A stretch of DNA of 33,478 nucleotides, from positions 1 to 33,478 of the forward strand of contig NW_005197802.1 in NCBI RefSeq assembly GCF_000372725.1, in the 5' to 3' direction. Shown piece after piece: positions 16,531 to 26,400 of the stretch. Both the position numbers and the translations under genes were made by a program. The stretch is from Emiliania huxleyi CCMP1516 (taxonomy: Eukaryota; Haptophyta; Isochrysidales; Noelaerhabdaceae). Every line of letters starts with the position of its first letter. Position 1 is the first letter of the stretch. A model generated the notes under the pieces. That model saw only the letters and a program-made list of their open reading frames with translations. It ran no database searches and was not told where the DNA came from.

Positions 16531-17784
16531 CTAGGGGCGTGTGGCAGAGCAGACCGCCTTGTGCTTCTTCCAGTGCGCGCGCTGGCACGGCACGCTGCAG
16601 TACGAGACAGCCTTGCAGCGGCTGCAGACCATGTGTTTCTTCATGGTGTCCTTGGATGACTGGCCGCAGCTTGCGCAGATTGTGCGCATCACAAACGCGT
16701 CCGCCTTCTTGGTCTGGGCTGGGTCTTTTGGTAGAATCGTCATCCGCTCCATAAACTTCGCGACCTCGACAGGCTCAGTAACGAGACGCTGAACGCCGTG
16801 CTTGACCTCGTAGAGCGTCAGATCCTTCGGAGGATCTTGCGCAATCTGAATCAGCTCACGGCGGAGCTGCTGGAGCCGTGGCACTTCATCGGGACTGACA
16901 CTGTGCCCATACTGCAGGAGCACCTTCAAAAAGCTCCTGCGGCCAAGGATGAAGGCGGCGTGCGCGGGGGAGTTGCCGGTCCGGCCCTGGCACGCGGGCT
17001 GCGGCTTGGTCAGATCGGCACCATGCTCGGCGAGGAGCTCGAACCCCTTGAGAAGGTCGTTCTGGATCGCGTAATGAACGCCTGTGAGTCCGTCCGCGCC
17101 GGTGGCGTCGACATCCGCCCCCCACCGAATCAACTGCTTGAACGTGGCAGTGTGATCATCGCTCCAGATGGCGCCGTTGCCAGAGCTGTGGAACAGACGC
17201 AGAATATCCGTGTCGTACAGGTCACCACCATGTCGCACCAGTGCGTGGAGAGCGCTCAGGTTACCGTTCTGAACAGCAAACCCAACCGCAGTCCCTCCGT
17301 GGTGATCGGGGCGATTGACAAATCCATCGAGTCCACGGGCAATCAGAAAGTCGATGATTTGCGAATCCGCCTTGCAGAACTCAGCTGCGAGAATCAACGC
17401 GTGCGCACCGTTGGGCTTCAGCACAGCGATGTCGGCTCCGGCGTTCACCAGCAGCTCAACGATGTCGAGTCGCTCAATCTCGATCGCCAGGAGCAGGGCT
17501 GAGCCGCCCGACGGAGTACGAGCGTTCACGTCACAGCCAGAGCTGGCGATAGCTCGCATGATCGCTGGCACATCGAGTGCCAACACTGCGTTCTGGAGCG
17601 TTGTGAGGCCGGGCGACACGCTGATCAAGGAAAGGTTTGCTGGCAGGACACGCACGACCTCACCGTCGACCTCGAGCAAACAGCTCCAGCGTCCATCACT
17701 GAACTCACGCAGGGTGCACGTGCATCCGTTGAGGTCAGTGCGCCCGGTTAGCCCGACGATCAGGCAGCGATCGGCGCCGTGCAT
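16531..17784 (-). CDS. Ankyrin-repeat protein with C-terminal MYND zinc finger
   Basis: The single-exon model from the ATG at 17784 gives 417 residues. The frame extends further upstream to 17898, but only through a low-complexity GGTTGA-rich stretch. After an N-terminal region (ADRCLIVGLTGRTDLNGC...), at least five ankyrin-type repeats can be seen, such as GGSALLLAIEIERLDIVELLVNAGAD and GLTGVHYAIQNDLLKGFELLAEHGAD. The C-terminus (about residues 371-413) is a MYND finger with the spacing CASC...CSRC...YCSVPCQRAHWKKHKAVC, all expected zinc ligands present. Such proteins are protein-interaction adaptors; the partner is unknown. The gene converges on the transporter gene to the left. No introns were needed, in contrast to its neighbours. 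Confidence 0.85.
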   Translation of the reverse strand: MHGADRCLIVGLTGRTDLNGCTCTLREFSDGRWSCLLEVDGEVVRVLPANLSLISVSPGLTTLQNAVLALDVPAIMRAIASSGCDVNARTPSGGSALLLAIEIERLDIVELLVNAGADIAVLKPNGAHALILAAEFCKADSQIIDFLIARGLDGFVNRPDHHGGTAVGFAVQNGNLSALHALVRHGGDLYDTDILRLFHSSGNGAIWSDDHTATFKQLIRWGADVDATGADGLTGVHYAIQNDLLKGFELLAEHGADLTKPQPACQGRTGNSPAHAAFILGRRSFLKVLLQYGHSVSPDEVPRLQQLRRELIQIAQDPPKDLTLYEVKHGVQRLVTEPVEVAKFMERMTILPKDPAQTKKADAFVMRTICASCGQSSKDTMKKHMVCSRCKAVSYCSVPCQRAHWKKHKAVCSATRP

Positions 17785-18488
17785 GTGTGGAGGCAGCGTG
17801 CAGGGAGGAATGTGTGTGTGGGGCAGAGCCAACCAAGGCGCCCCCCCCCCCAACGCATAGGGGTGGTTGAGGGGTTGAGGGTTGAGCCCCCCCCTCAACC
17901 ATCTGGTTGACGGTTGAGACCCCCCGTCAACCCTTTAGTTTGGGGTTGAGGCCTCCGGGGCCTATCAAGGCTCGCGCGTGATCACAAGATTTGTCTGGAA
18001 CAGCCCTGCCGCCAAAAAATCGCTTCGCCTGCGGCGCGCTCTTCCACTCGGGGGGGGGGGGGGGGGGGGGGGGAAAAAAATTTTTTAACCCCAAAAAGGG
18101 GCCCTTTTTTGGACCCCAATAATGTTTCCCTCCCGGGGGGGCCTTTTTTCCCTTTCTCAAAAACCCCCGGGGGGAAAGGCCCTTCGGGCCGGTCGACTCG
18201 CCACATCGATTTCAACTCACGCGACGCGCTCGGCCTCCGCTGGCGGCTGCCGCAAGAGCGGCTGGCTCACGACAGCGTCTCGCCGGTTGCCGGATAGGAG
18301 AGTACAGAACTGTGTACGTGAGATCGGTATTGATAACAAGCACGGTCGATCCGTCAAAGCGATACACTCGTTCCTATCTCGCTGGAGGGCTGGCACGGAG
18401 CTCTGTGCCGGCACACAGCAAGAGCCCCTCTATTTTTCTTTTTCTTACGAAACCGCGCTTTTACGTCAAGCTCTGCCCGCCCTCGTCG
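17785..18488. other. Intergenic region: GGTTGA-rich repeats and suspect low-quality sequence
   Basis: Positions 17863-17950 contain GGTTGAGGG/CCCTCAACC units in both orientations. Positions about 18049-18190 are stacked homopolymers (a run of more than 20 Gs, then A, T, C and G runs), which look like a poor read end rather than genomic sequence. The rest (18200-18488) has no clear gene and should include the promoter of the next gene. Confidence 0.5.
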
Positions 18489-18979
18489 ATGGAGCGCGAC
18501 TCCGCGAGGCTGCTGAGGCCGACGGGCGATGATGAGTCAGTAGCAGAGGAGAGCACCACCTCCATGACGGAGATCGTCAGCACGCTCCTCAGCGGCCTGT
18601 GCGGCTGCTGCGGCGCGCTTGGTTACCAGAAGGCCGAGGCGGAGGAAAAAGGCATGGATCTCGTGCCTGTCGAGCGCCGCACGTCCGGCGCAAAGGCGGT
18701 GCGTGCGGTGCTGGAGGCGGAGGACGCGGCCGAGGCCGAGGCCGAGGTGGCTCGAATGGCGGAGGCGGCTCGCAAGGCTGCTGCCGACGAGGCGGATGTG
18801 GAGGAGGAGCGCTCTGTCATAGAACTCACACCTGAGGAGGCGGAGCGGGCACGCGCCGACGCGGTCGAGGCAGCTGCTGCGGCCGCGGCGGCCGCTGCGG
18901 CCGCTGCGGCCGAGGAGCGCTTGGCGGCGCGGACGCAGGAAGCACAGTTGACGGTCGAGGTGGAGGCAGCGAGGGTGGT

Positions 18980-19010
<31 letters not shown>

Positions 19011-19490
19011 GCGGAGGCGGCGAGGGTGGCGGCTGAGGAGGCGGCGATAGCAGAGGCGGCCGCTGCGGAGAAGGCTCGCAGGGAGGAGGAGGAGGCCGAG
19101 GCTGCACGCGCCGAGGCGGCTCGGGTCGAGGCGGAGAAGGCGGCGGAGGAGGAGGCGGCTGCTGCGGCTGCGGCTGCGGCTGCGGAGATGGAGGCGGCGC
19201 GTGTCGCTTCCGAAGGTCGATCGGCGAGCCAGCTTCAGGCGGTCGCGCGAGGCCGGCAGGGGCGGGCCAAGGCGGCTGTTGCAGCCGCCGCGAAGGCGGA
19301 AGCGGCGGCGGAGGCGGCGAGGGCGGCGGCGGAGGAGGCGGCGGCGGAGGCGGCGAGGATGGCGGCGGCGGCGGCGGCGGAGGAGGCGGCGAGGGTGGCG
19401 GCGGAGGAAGGGGCGGCGAGGGTGGCGGCGAGGGTGGCGGCGGAGGAGGCGGAGGCGGGGGCGGCGAAGGCGGCGAGGGTGGCGGAGGAG

Positions 19491-19523
<33 letters not shown>

Positions 19524-20248
19524 GCGGAGGCGGCGAGGGTGGCGGCTGAGGAGGCGGCGATAGCAGAGGCAGCCGCTGCGGAGAAGGCTCGCAGGGAGGA
19601 GGAGGAGGCCGAGGCTGCACGCGCCGAGGCGGCTCGGGTTGAGGCGGAGAAGGCGGCGGAGGAGGAGGCGGCTGCTGCGGCTGCGGCTGCGGCTGCGGAG
19701 ATGGAGGCGGCGCGTGTCGCTTCCGAAGGTCGATCGGCGAGCCAGCTTCAGGCGGTCGCGCGAGGCCGGCAGGGGCGGGCCAAGGCGGCTGTTGCAGCCG
19801 CCGCGAAGGCGGAAGCGGCGGCGGAGGCGGCGAGGGCGGCGGCGGAGGAGGCGGCGGCGGAGGCGGCGAGGGTGGCGGCGGAGGAGGAGGCGGCTGAGGC
19901 GGCGAGGGCGGCGGCGGAGGCGGCGGCGGAGGAGGCGGCGAGGGTGGCGGCGGAGGAGGCAGAGGCGGCGGCGGAGGCGGCGAGGGTGGCGGCGGAGGAG
20001 GCAGAGGCGGCGGAGGCGGCGGCGGCGGAGTCGGCAAGGGTGGCGGAGGAGGCGGAGGCGGCGAGGGTGGCGTAGCAGGAGGCGGCGGAGGCGGCGAGGG
20101 TGCCGGCGGAGGAGGCGGCGATTGCTGAGGCGGCCGCTGCGGAGAAGGCTCGCAGGGAGGAGGAGGAGGAGGCCGAGGCTGCACGCACCGAGGCGGCTCG
20201 GGTCGAGGCGGAGAAGGAGGCGGAGGAGGAGGCGGCGGCGGCGGAGAA

Positions 20249-20296
<48 letters not shown>

Positions 20297-21625
20297 TGCG
20301 GAGATGGAGGCNNNNNNNNNNNNNNNNNNNNNNNNNNNNNNNNNNNNNNNNNNNNNNNNNNNNNNNNNNNNNNNNNNNNNNNNNNNNNNNNNNNNNNNNN
20401 NNNNNNNNNNNCGAAGGTCGATCGGCGAGCCAGCTTCAGGCGGTCGCGCGAGGCCGGCAGGGGCGGGCCAAGGCGGCTATTACACCCCCCGCGAAGGCGG
20501 AAGCGGCGGCGGAGGCGGCGAGGGCGGCGGAGGCGGCGAGGGCGGCGGAGGAGGAGACGGCGGCGGCGGCGGCGAGGGCGGCGGCGGAGGCGGAGGCGGC
20601 GGAGGCGGCGAGGGTGGCGGCGGAGGAGGAGGCGGCGGCGGAGGCGGCGAGGGTGGCGGAGGAGGCGGCGGCGGCGGAGGCGGCGAGGGTGGCGGCGGCG
20701 GCGGCGGAGGCGACGGCGGCGGCGGAGGCGGCGGCGGCGGAGGCGGCGAGGGTGGCGGAGGCGGCGGCGGCGGAGGCGGCGAGGGTGGCGGCGGCGGCTG
20801 CGGCAGAGGCGGAGGCGGCGAGGGTGGCGGCGGAGGTGGAGGCGGCGGCGGCGGAGGCGGCGGCGGCGGAGGCGGCGAGGGTGGCGGCGGAGGAGGCAGC
20901 AGAGGCGGAGGCGAGGGCTCAGAGGTCAGCGGAGGTGGCGTCAGCGGCGCGGCTGCAGGCGGTGGTGCGGGGTCGGCGCGCTCGTACAGAAGCGGAGTCG
21001 CTGAGGGCGGACGAGGCAGCGGCGGCTAGGGGGTCTCCACGCGGGCTAGGGGGCGGGCTCGCTGACTTCGGCCTCCCGGATATCCGCTTCCGGACTCTAG
21101 CGTGCCACGAGAGTCGGACGCCGAGAGTCTCGACCTGTAGGCCTCGCGGACAACCACGTCTTCGGCGTCGGCGAGATCATCGACGCCGAGGAGGCGCCGC
21201 GGGAGCCAGCCCCTCCACCGCCGCAGCACGGCTCGGAAGCCGTGGGCGACGCCCTGCTCATCGACTTTGGCGGCGAGATTGTGGACGAGGGTGCGGACGA
21301 CGGGTGCCTTCCGGAGGGGGGAGCGTTTGGCCCCCCGCCCGGTCCGCAGCTCGGCTTGCCCCCGGCGCGCAGCTTGCTCGACGAGTTCGATTTTGAGGCA
21401 CCGGGTGCAGGTGCGGCCGAGGGGGCGCCGGCGGGCCTGGCACCAGCACCCGACGAGACGTTGGGCGTGGCGTTTGATAAGTCGGAGCCTGCCCTCGAAG
21501 CGCTCTTCGGAGGTGCGATGCCAGACCCCGCCGCGGCCCTTCCGGCTTGCGCGGGAGATTTGTCGGAGGCGTCGCGGGGGCTGCCGCTCTCGTCGTGCGC
21601 GTCGGACGACGAAATCGTTGACTAG
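18489..21625 (+). CDS. Ala/Glu-rich coiled-coil protein with IQ motifs (interrupted by assembly gap)
   Basis: From the ATG at 18489 the protein starts MERDSARLLRPTGDD, with a Cys-rich GLCGCCGALGY patch, then becomes a very long Ala/Glu/Arg coiled coil. Calmodulin-binding IQ-type motifs appear as LQAVARGRQGR (about 19230 and 19743, and 20439 after the gap) and LQAVVRGRRAR (about 20954). The C-terminal exon (21141-21625) follows an apparent GC-AG intron (21053-21140). It is acidic with LLIDFGGEIVDEG and LLDEFDFEAPG motifs, reminiscent of adaptor-binding tails. An in-frame TAG at 20073-20075 breaks the frame; the same frame is open again afterwards up to the gap. This may be a sequencing error, an intron end, or a real truncation. 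The repeats (copies offset by 513 bp) make the assembly doubtful. It could be a cytoskeletal or scaffold protein; the function is unknown. Confidence 0.6.
19044..19843 (+). repeat. Tandem duplication of about 290 bp coding repeat within the IQ protein gene
   Basis: Positions 19044-19330 and 19557-19843 are almost identical (offset 513 bp), including the IQ motif. A third copy starts at about 20118 and continues after the Ns at 20412. Near-identity at the DNA level indicates recent duplication or gene conversion. Confidence 0.8.
20312..20411. other. Assembly gap (100 Ns)
   Basis: Exactly 100 Ns lie inside the third repeat copy of the IQ-motif protein gene. The round size suggests an estimated gap, so the reading frame cannot be carried across it. 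Confidence 0.99.
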
Positions 21626-22156
21626 ATGAGGAGGTCTCGTGTTGTGTGTGTGACATGGTGTGTGTGATTCGGTGTGTGTGTGGTTGAGTTGTAAGGATGC
21701 TGTGCGAGAGCCCCGACCTGGTCATCTCGTTAAACCGACCCTAGGAGTAGCACATCACACCATCACAGACTGTCTCGCACAGCAGGCGCGAGCCCTGGCC
21801 CCTGCCGCCGCGAGAGCGCGAGTCAGAGGTGTCGACAGACGACACAGCGCAGGCCGCAGCAGCTCTCAGCAGGCGCTACCGGCTAGAGAGTCCCCCCCCC
21901 CCCCCCCCCGTCCCGCGCTCGTGCGATTTTGCGGTTTTGGACTCTCTGGGCGCCTCTCGATTTGCCTCTTCCTCCAGACACAGGGGGGGAAATGTTCGAC
22001 GCCGAGATGTCACCCGAACAGATCTGCCCTCTCGCCCCTCTCGCCTCTGCCCTCACAATCCACTATAAAAGCGCGGCTGGCTCACAGTGACACACGCCGC
22101 CCACCCGCCCTCCTCGGAGATCTCGAGTCTGTGCAGCTCCACCTGCTCGCGCCCCG
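21626..22156. other. Intergenic region between convergent genes
   Basis: No gene was recognised. It contains a GT-rich stretch (about 21639-21685), a C run of about 17 nt (21891-21908), and CACTATAAAAG at 22061-22071. The last resembles a TATA box but has no plus-strand gene behind it. Confidence 0.4.
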
Positions 22157-23209
22157 TCACGCGCCGAGCGACGGTCCCACTCTGGCGATGGCCTTGGCGG
22201 CCGCCTGGTTGGTGGCCAGCACGACGATGTCGGCGATCTGCACGTGCGCGGGCCGGGTCGCCGCGTAGAAGATGTTGTCGGCGACGTCGGCGGCAACGAG
22301 CGGCTCGACATCGGCGTAGACCGCATCCGCCTGTTGCGCGGTTCGGCGATGGGCGTGGAGCGGCCTTCTCCCGCCCTCCCGGCCGGGGCTGGTGTCGGGG
22401 GAGGCGAGTCTGTGCGCGCGCCTTCTCCTTTGAGCCGAGCCGGACGGTGGAGAACTCGGTGTTGACGATGCCGGGCGAGATGGCGGTGACGCGCACCTGG
22501 ACAGCAAGGTCGTGGAGCAGCTGCGGACCAGTTCGCAGAGGGTGGCAGCCGCTGCAGGGGGAAGGAAGCAGAGAGGAGAGGAGGCCGCGCACGAGGCCGT
22601 GAGGACGTGCCTCGCCGCCGCTACTGCCGCTACTGCCGCTGCTCTACGCACCGGGGTTGCGATCAGGTCGTGCCTCGCTGCCGTGGTGAAAGCATCGACG
22701 GCGTGCTTGGTCGCGCAGTAGACGGAGCCGCCGGCGTACGCCTCGTGCCCTGCGATCGATCCGACGTTGATGAGGTGGCCCTTGCCGCGCTGCTTGAAGC
22801 CGGGGACGAAGGCGCGTGTAAAGGCCATGACGGCCGCCACGTTGGTCGTCAGCATCGTCGTGACTGAGGCCATGTCGTTAGCCTCTGCGGGCGAGACGCC
22901 GAGAGCCAGCCCTGCGTTGTTGACGAGGACTGATACGGCGGCAAAGCTAGCCGGCAGCGTCTCGGGCAGCGCTGCCACTGCGTCGAGGTCCTGCACATCG
23001 AGCTGTACGGTGTGTGACTGCGTGCCGTACTTTGAGGCGAGCGACTCCTGCAGTGCCGATAGCCGCTCCGCACGGCGGCCGAGGAGTACGAGCCGGGCGC
23101 CAGCCTCTGCGAATCGATAGGCGCAGGCCTCGCCGATGCCTGCGGTCGCTCCGGTGATGAGGACAACCTCGTCGGCGACCGAGGCGGAGGGGTAGAGTGT
23201 AGAGGTCAT
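22157..23209 (-). CDS. Short-chain dehydrogenase, serine/3-hydroxyacid dehydrogenase-like (YdfG/YMR226c type)
   Basis: The proposed model is complement(22157-22330, 22422-22496, 22652-23209), 268 residues, close to the usual length of the family. Visible motifs are the cofactor-binding TGATAGIG, the structural NNAG, and the catalytic set S...Y-x3-K in NVGSIAGHEAYAGGSVYCATK. The segments VRVTAISPGIVNTEFS and ADAVYADVEPLVAADVADN are typical of NADP-dependent enzymes that oxidise serine, allo-threonine or 3-hydroxy acids. Both introns keep the frame; 22651-22497 is GT-AG and 22421-22331 is GC-AG. It is probably cytosolic. It diverges from the Helitron-type gene at 23420, only 210 bp away, and an ACTTATAAGG sequence at 23300-23309 could be a TATA-like element. 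Confidence 0.88.
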   Translation of the reverse strand: MTSTLYPSASVADEVVLITGATAGIGEACAYRFAEAGARLVLLGRRAERLSALQESLASKYGTQSHTVQLDVQDLDAVAALPETLPASFAAVSVLVNNAGLALGVSPAEANDMASVTTMLTTNVAAVMAFTRAFVPGFKQRGKGHLINVGSIAGHEAYAGGSVYCATKHAVDAFTTAARHDLIATPVRRAAAVAAVAAARHVLTASCAASSPLCFLPPAAAATLCELVRSCSTTLLSRCASPPSRPASSTPSSPPSGSAQRRRRAHRLASPDTSPGREGGRRPLHAHRRTAQQADAVYADVEPLVAADVADNIFYAATRPAHVQIADIVVLATNQAAAKAIARVGPSLGA

Positions 23210-23299
23210 TGCGTCGGCGGTACGAAGCTGTTGTGGCCGGACAAACAACTCGGCGCCTAAAGACAGGGATTCTCGCGCTTCAAAAAATTCTTCTTCTAC

Positions 23300-23309
23300 C
23301 CTTATAAGT
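23300..23309. promoter_or_regulatory. Possible TATA-like element in a divergent promoter
   Basis: CCTTATAAGT lies between two divergent start codons (23209 minus and 23420 plus), about 95-110 bp from each. The core CTTATAAG is palindromic and could serve either direction. Function is not proven. Confidence 0.3.
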
Positions 23310-23419
23310 CTCTCGTGTCGGCGCCGACGCTCTTGGTTTAACCGTAGAACGTCCCAGCCGAAATCCGCCCGCCGACGATCGATCAGTCCACAATCGTCGG
23401 CCCGCAGCGACCCGCAGCG

Positions 23420-26400
23420 ATGGATGCCGCCGCCCCCCCGGCCCCTGCGGCTGACGCGCCGATGCACGACCGGCCTCCGTCGGATGGCTCTCCGGCCTCT
23501 CCGGCCGCTGACGCGGCCGCCCATGCTGCTGCCGATCCGGTCCCTCTCACGCTCAGCGATATCCGCACAAGCTACGACAACTTCGAGGTCGCCGGCTTTG
23601 GCCAGGTGCAGCCACCACCTGCTTGCCTCCATGTTCACGCTTCGCCCCCCCCTCCCCCCCCGCCCCCCCCCCTTCTGACGCCGCCGTCTGACCTTAGGTG
23701 AGGGGCACGACTACCCGCCTGGAAGGCGCTCTCATCAGCAAGTCAATTGCAAACTGTCCCGCCATGCCCACCTACTCCCCTCGGGGCGTGATCGACGCCT
23801 TCGTCGGCGATCTGCCCTGGCCGTCTGGCTGCGGGCCTGCGCTCATCGTGCGGACGGTCGACGACGGTCTCCACTACGCTCTCACCCCGGAGGACGTGGA
23901 GAAAGCGTTGTCCAAAGCTGCCTGGAAGCGCGCCCAAATGGAGCTGCGCATTCTCCAGCTTCGTGCGCGTGTCGGAGCCGGCTTCTCCACTGTGCCCCGA
24001 CTGGAGACCGAGCCGCCGACGGTTGGGACAGGCCGCTCCGCGCTTCATCGGGAGCTGTACCAACTTGAGAAGTTTGTCTGGCTCTCGACGCGGCTTGGCC
24101 AACCTTGGCATGGGGCGGTGGACCAGCTCGACACCGCTTTTCACAGCGCCCGAGATGCCTTCCGCCGTGAACGCCGGCAGCAACAGGCTGCATGCGTGGA
24201 ATGCGTGGGCCGCAATGCCGCCGACCTCTTCGCTTGGAACAGCTCGGCGCACGAGAAGGCGACGCCCGTCTCGATTGGGAAGATGGGCGAGTGCGTGTGC
24301 GGGGCGACCGGATGCGGCTGCGAGACCCGCTACATGTGCACGCACTGCGGCGCCTTGCTCTTCCCAAAGGAGGCGAAGCGGGCCAAGGCAGTTGGTAAGT
24401 ACGGGACCAAATGGCAGGGCGGCAAGTTTTGCTGCAGCGGAGGGCAAGTCGACCTGCCGCCAATCCAGCGCGACGAGGCCGTCGATGCCGTTTGGGAGCG
24501 CAATCCCGAACTGCTGGCGAAGCATTCTCGCCGACTCAACAACGCGCTGTCGATTGCGTCAGCACCTGTGAACATCCTCTGTCCTCCAGACGGCGGCTGG
24601 GCCCCGAGCGTGGTGATCCAAGGCAAGCTCCACCACAAAGTTGGGCCACTCGGTGTTGGCGAGCACGAGACGCCTCGATTCGCGCAGCTTTACGTCTACG
24701 ATCCGGCTGCCGAGGGTGACAGGATTGTGGACCAGCGCTACGCCGCGTTGCGGATGGACCCGGAGACGTCGAGCGCGGAGAAGGCAAGGCTGAAGGCCGC
24801 GCTGCGCGACCTTGAAAGCGCGCTCAAGGACTGCAGCTCATACGGCGCCAGCTGCCCTCCGGTCCCTGTCTTACCCTAACCCTAACCCTAACCACCACTC
24901 ACCTCTCCGACCTGTTCGCAGTACAAGACTTCATGACGGCTGGCGAGATCTTCGCGCAGGAAGGCGCGACGACGGCCCAGTTTGTCATCGACCCGGACAA
25001 GGCGCCTGCGAACGTTGACCAGCGCCAGTACTCTTCAAACTACGGCAAGCGCACGTTCAACGAGGTGAGACCACGCCACCTCACCCCTGCCCTTGCGCCG
25101 TTGCTGCCCTTGCGGCCGCCACCCTCACTGCTGCCCGCCCTCGCCGCCTTCCTCCCTCGCCGCCCCGCCGCTTTGGTGCCCGTTGCCCTCACCGCCGCCG
25201 CACCCTCGCCGCCACCCTCGCCGCTACCCTCGCCGCCGCCCGTTGCCCGAGCCGCCCCCGCCCGCTCCGCCGCCAGACCTGGATGCACCTGGAGCCACCG
25301 CCTCCGCTACCATCCGAGCCGCAGCCAGCCTCGCCGCCCGAGCCGCCCCCCCAAGCCGCCGCCGCCCGAGTCCCGAGCCGCCGCCGGGCCATAACCCTCT
25401 GCCGCCGTCGCCGCCGTCGCCGCCGCCCTTGACACCGGCGCCGCCCTCGGTTCCTCGGCGCCGATGCCGCTGCCGCCGTCACCGTCGCCGCCCTCGCCTG
25501 CTCCCACCCTCGCCGCCGCCGCCGCCGCCGCAGCCGCCGACCTCGACAGCCGCCTCTCGCCGCCGCCCTCGACACCACCGGCCTCGCCGCCCTCCCCCGC
25601 GCGCGGCGGCGACGGGCCGGGGCGCCGACTGTCGGTCGCCGTCACTGACCGTCACCGCCGCCGCCACCGCCGCGCTCTTAGGTAACGGTGGTGTGCGATG
25701 AGCGTGACTTGCGCCGTTGCGTCCTGCTCCGCTTCCGAGAAGGCGGTCTGTACGAGACTGACGAGACGAACCGAGCGTACGATCCTCTGCATTTTGTGCT
25801 GCTCTTCCCGTGCGGCGATGACGGCTGGCATCCGTACATGCCACTGTCCAAGCCGGCTGATTCCGGTGACGCTCCATCCCGTGATATAAATGACATGCCT
25901 GCGCGGCACCCTGCGCTCTCAGGTTGATCAGATGACGGCTCAAGGCAGCCCGAGGGGAACGGCCTAGGAGTTGGTCATCGTGACCGCCAGCCTCCTGGCA
26001 CCCACGCTCCTCGCCCCGCTTGCATAGAGATTCAGAGTTCCCTCTCTCCTTTTATGCGCAGGCCAACCTGCTGCCGCCGCCGCAGAAATGGAGGAGTTGC
26101 CTGCTGCGTCAGAGTGGGAGCCACCTCCAAAGCGCAAGAAGACCCAGGTCTCGCCACAGCAGTATTACGCGCACCGCCTGCAGGTCCGAGAAGTGCGGCA
26201 CGCATGGCTCGATGCCGCTGGGGACATCCGCGAGGGCCCGGCTATCGATGACGACGGAAGAGTACTTCTTGATGACGCCCTCAACCGCGCTGGACGGCTC
26301 TTCCAGGAGTATTGCTGCATGGCGCTCGCAAAGACGGAGACTCAGAGGCTGCGGTGGCACCGGAATCACCAGAAAAAGATTTGTTCGGAGCTCTATCAGC

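Noticed and set aside
18826..20184. Long proline-rich minus-strand ORF (452 codons)
   Set aside because: It is the antisense shadow of the GCG/GAG repeats coding the Ala/Glu coiled coil. It has no domain and consists almost only of Pro and Ser.
22061..22071. TATAAAAG considered as a promoter
   Set aside because: No plus-strand gene follows; the downstream gene is on the minus strand and ends here.
25093..25701. Proline-rich plus-strand ORF between Helitron exons
   Set aside because: It lies in a low-complexity CCG-rich stretch bounded by good splice sites that join conserved Helitron sequence, so it is intronic.
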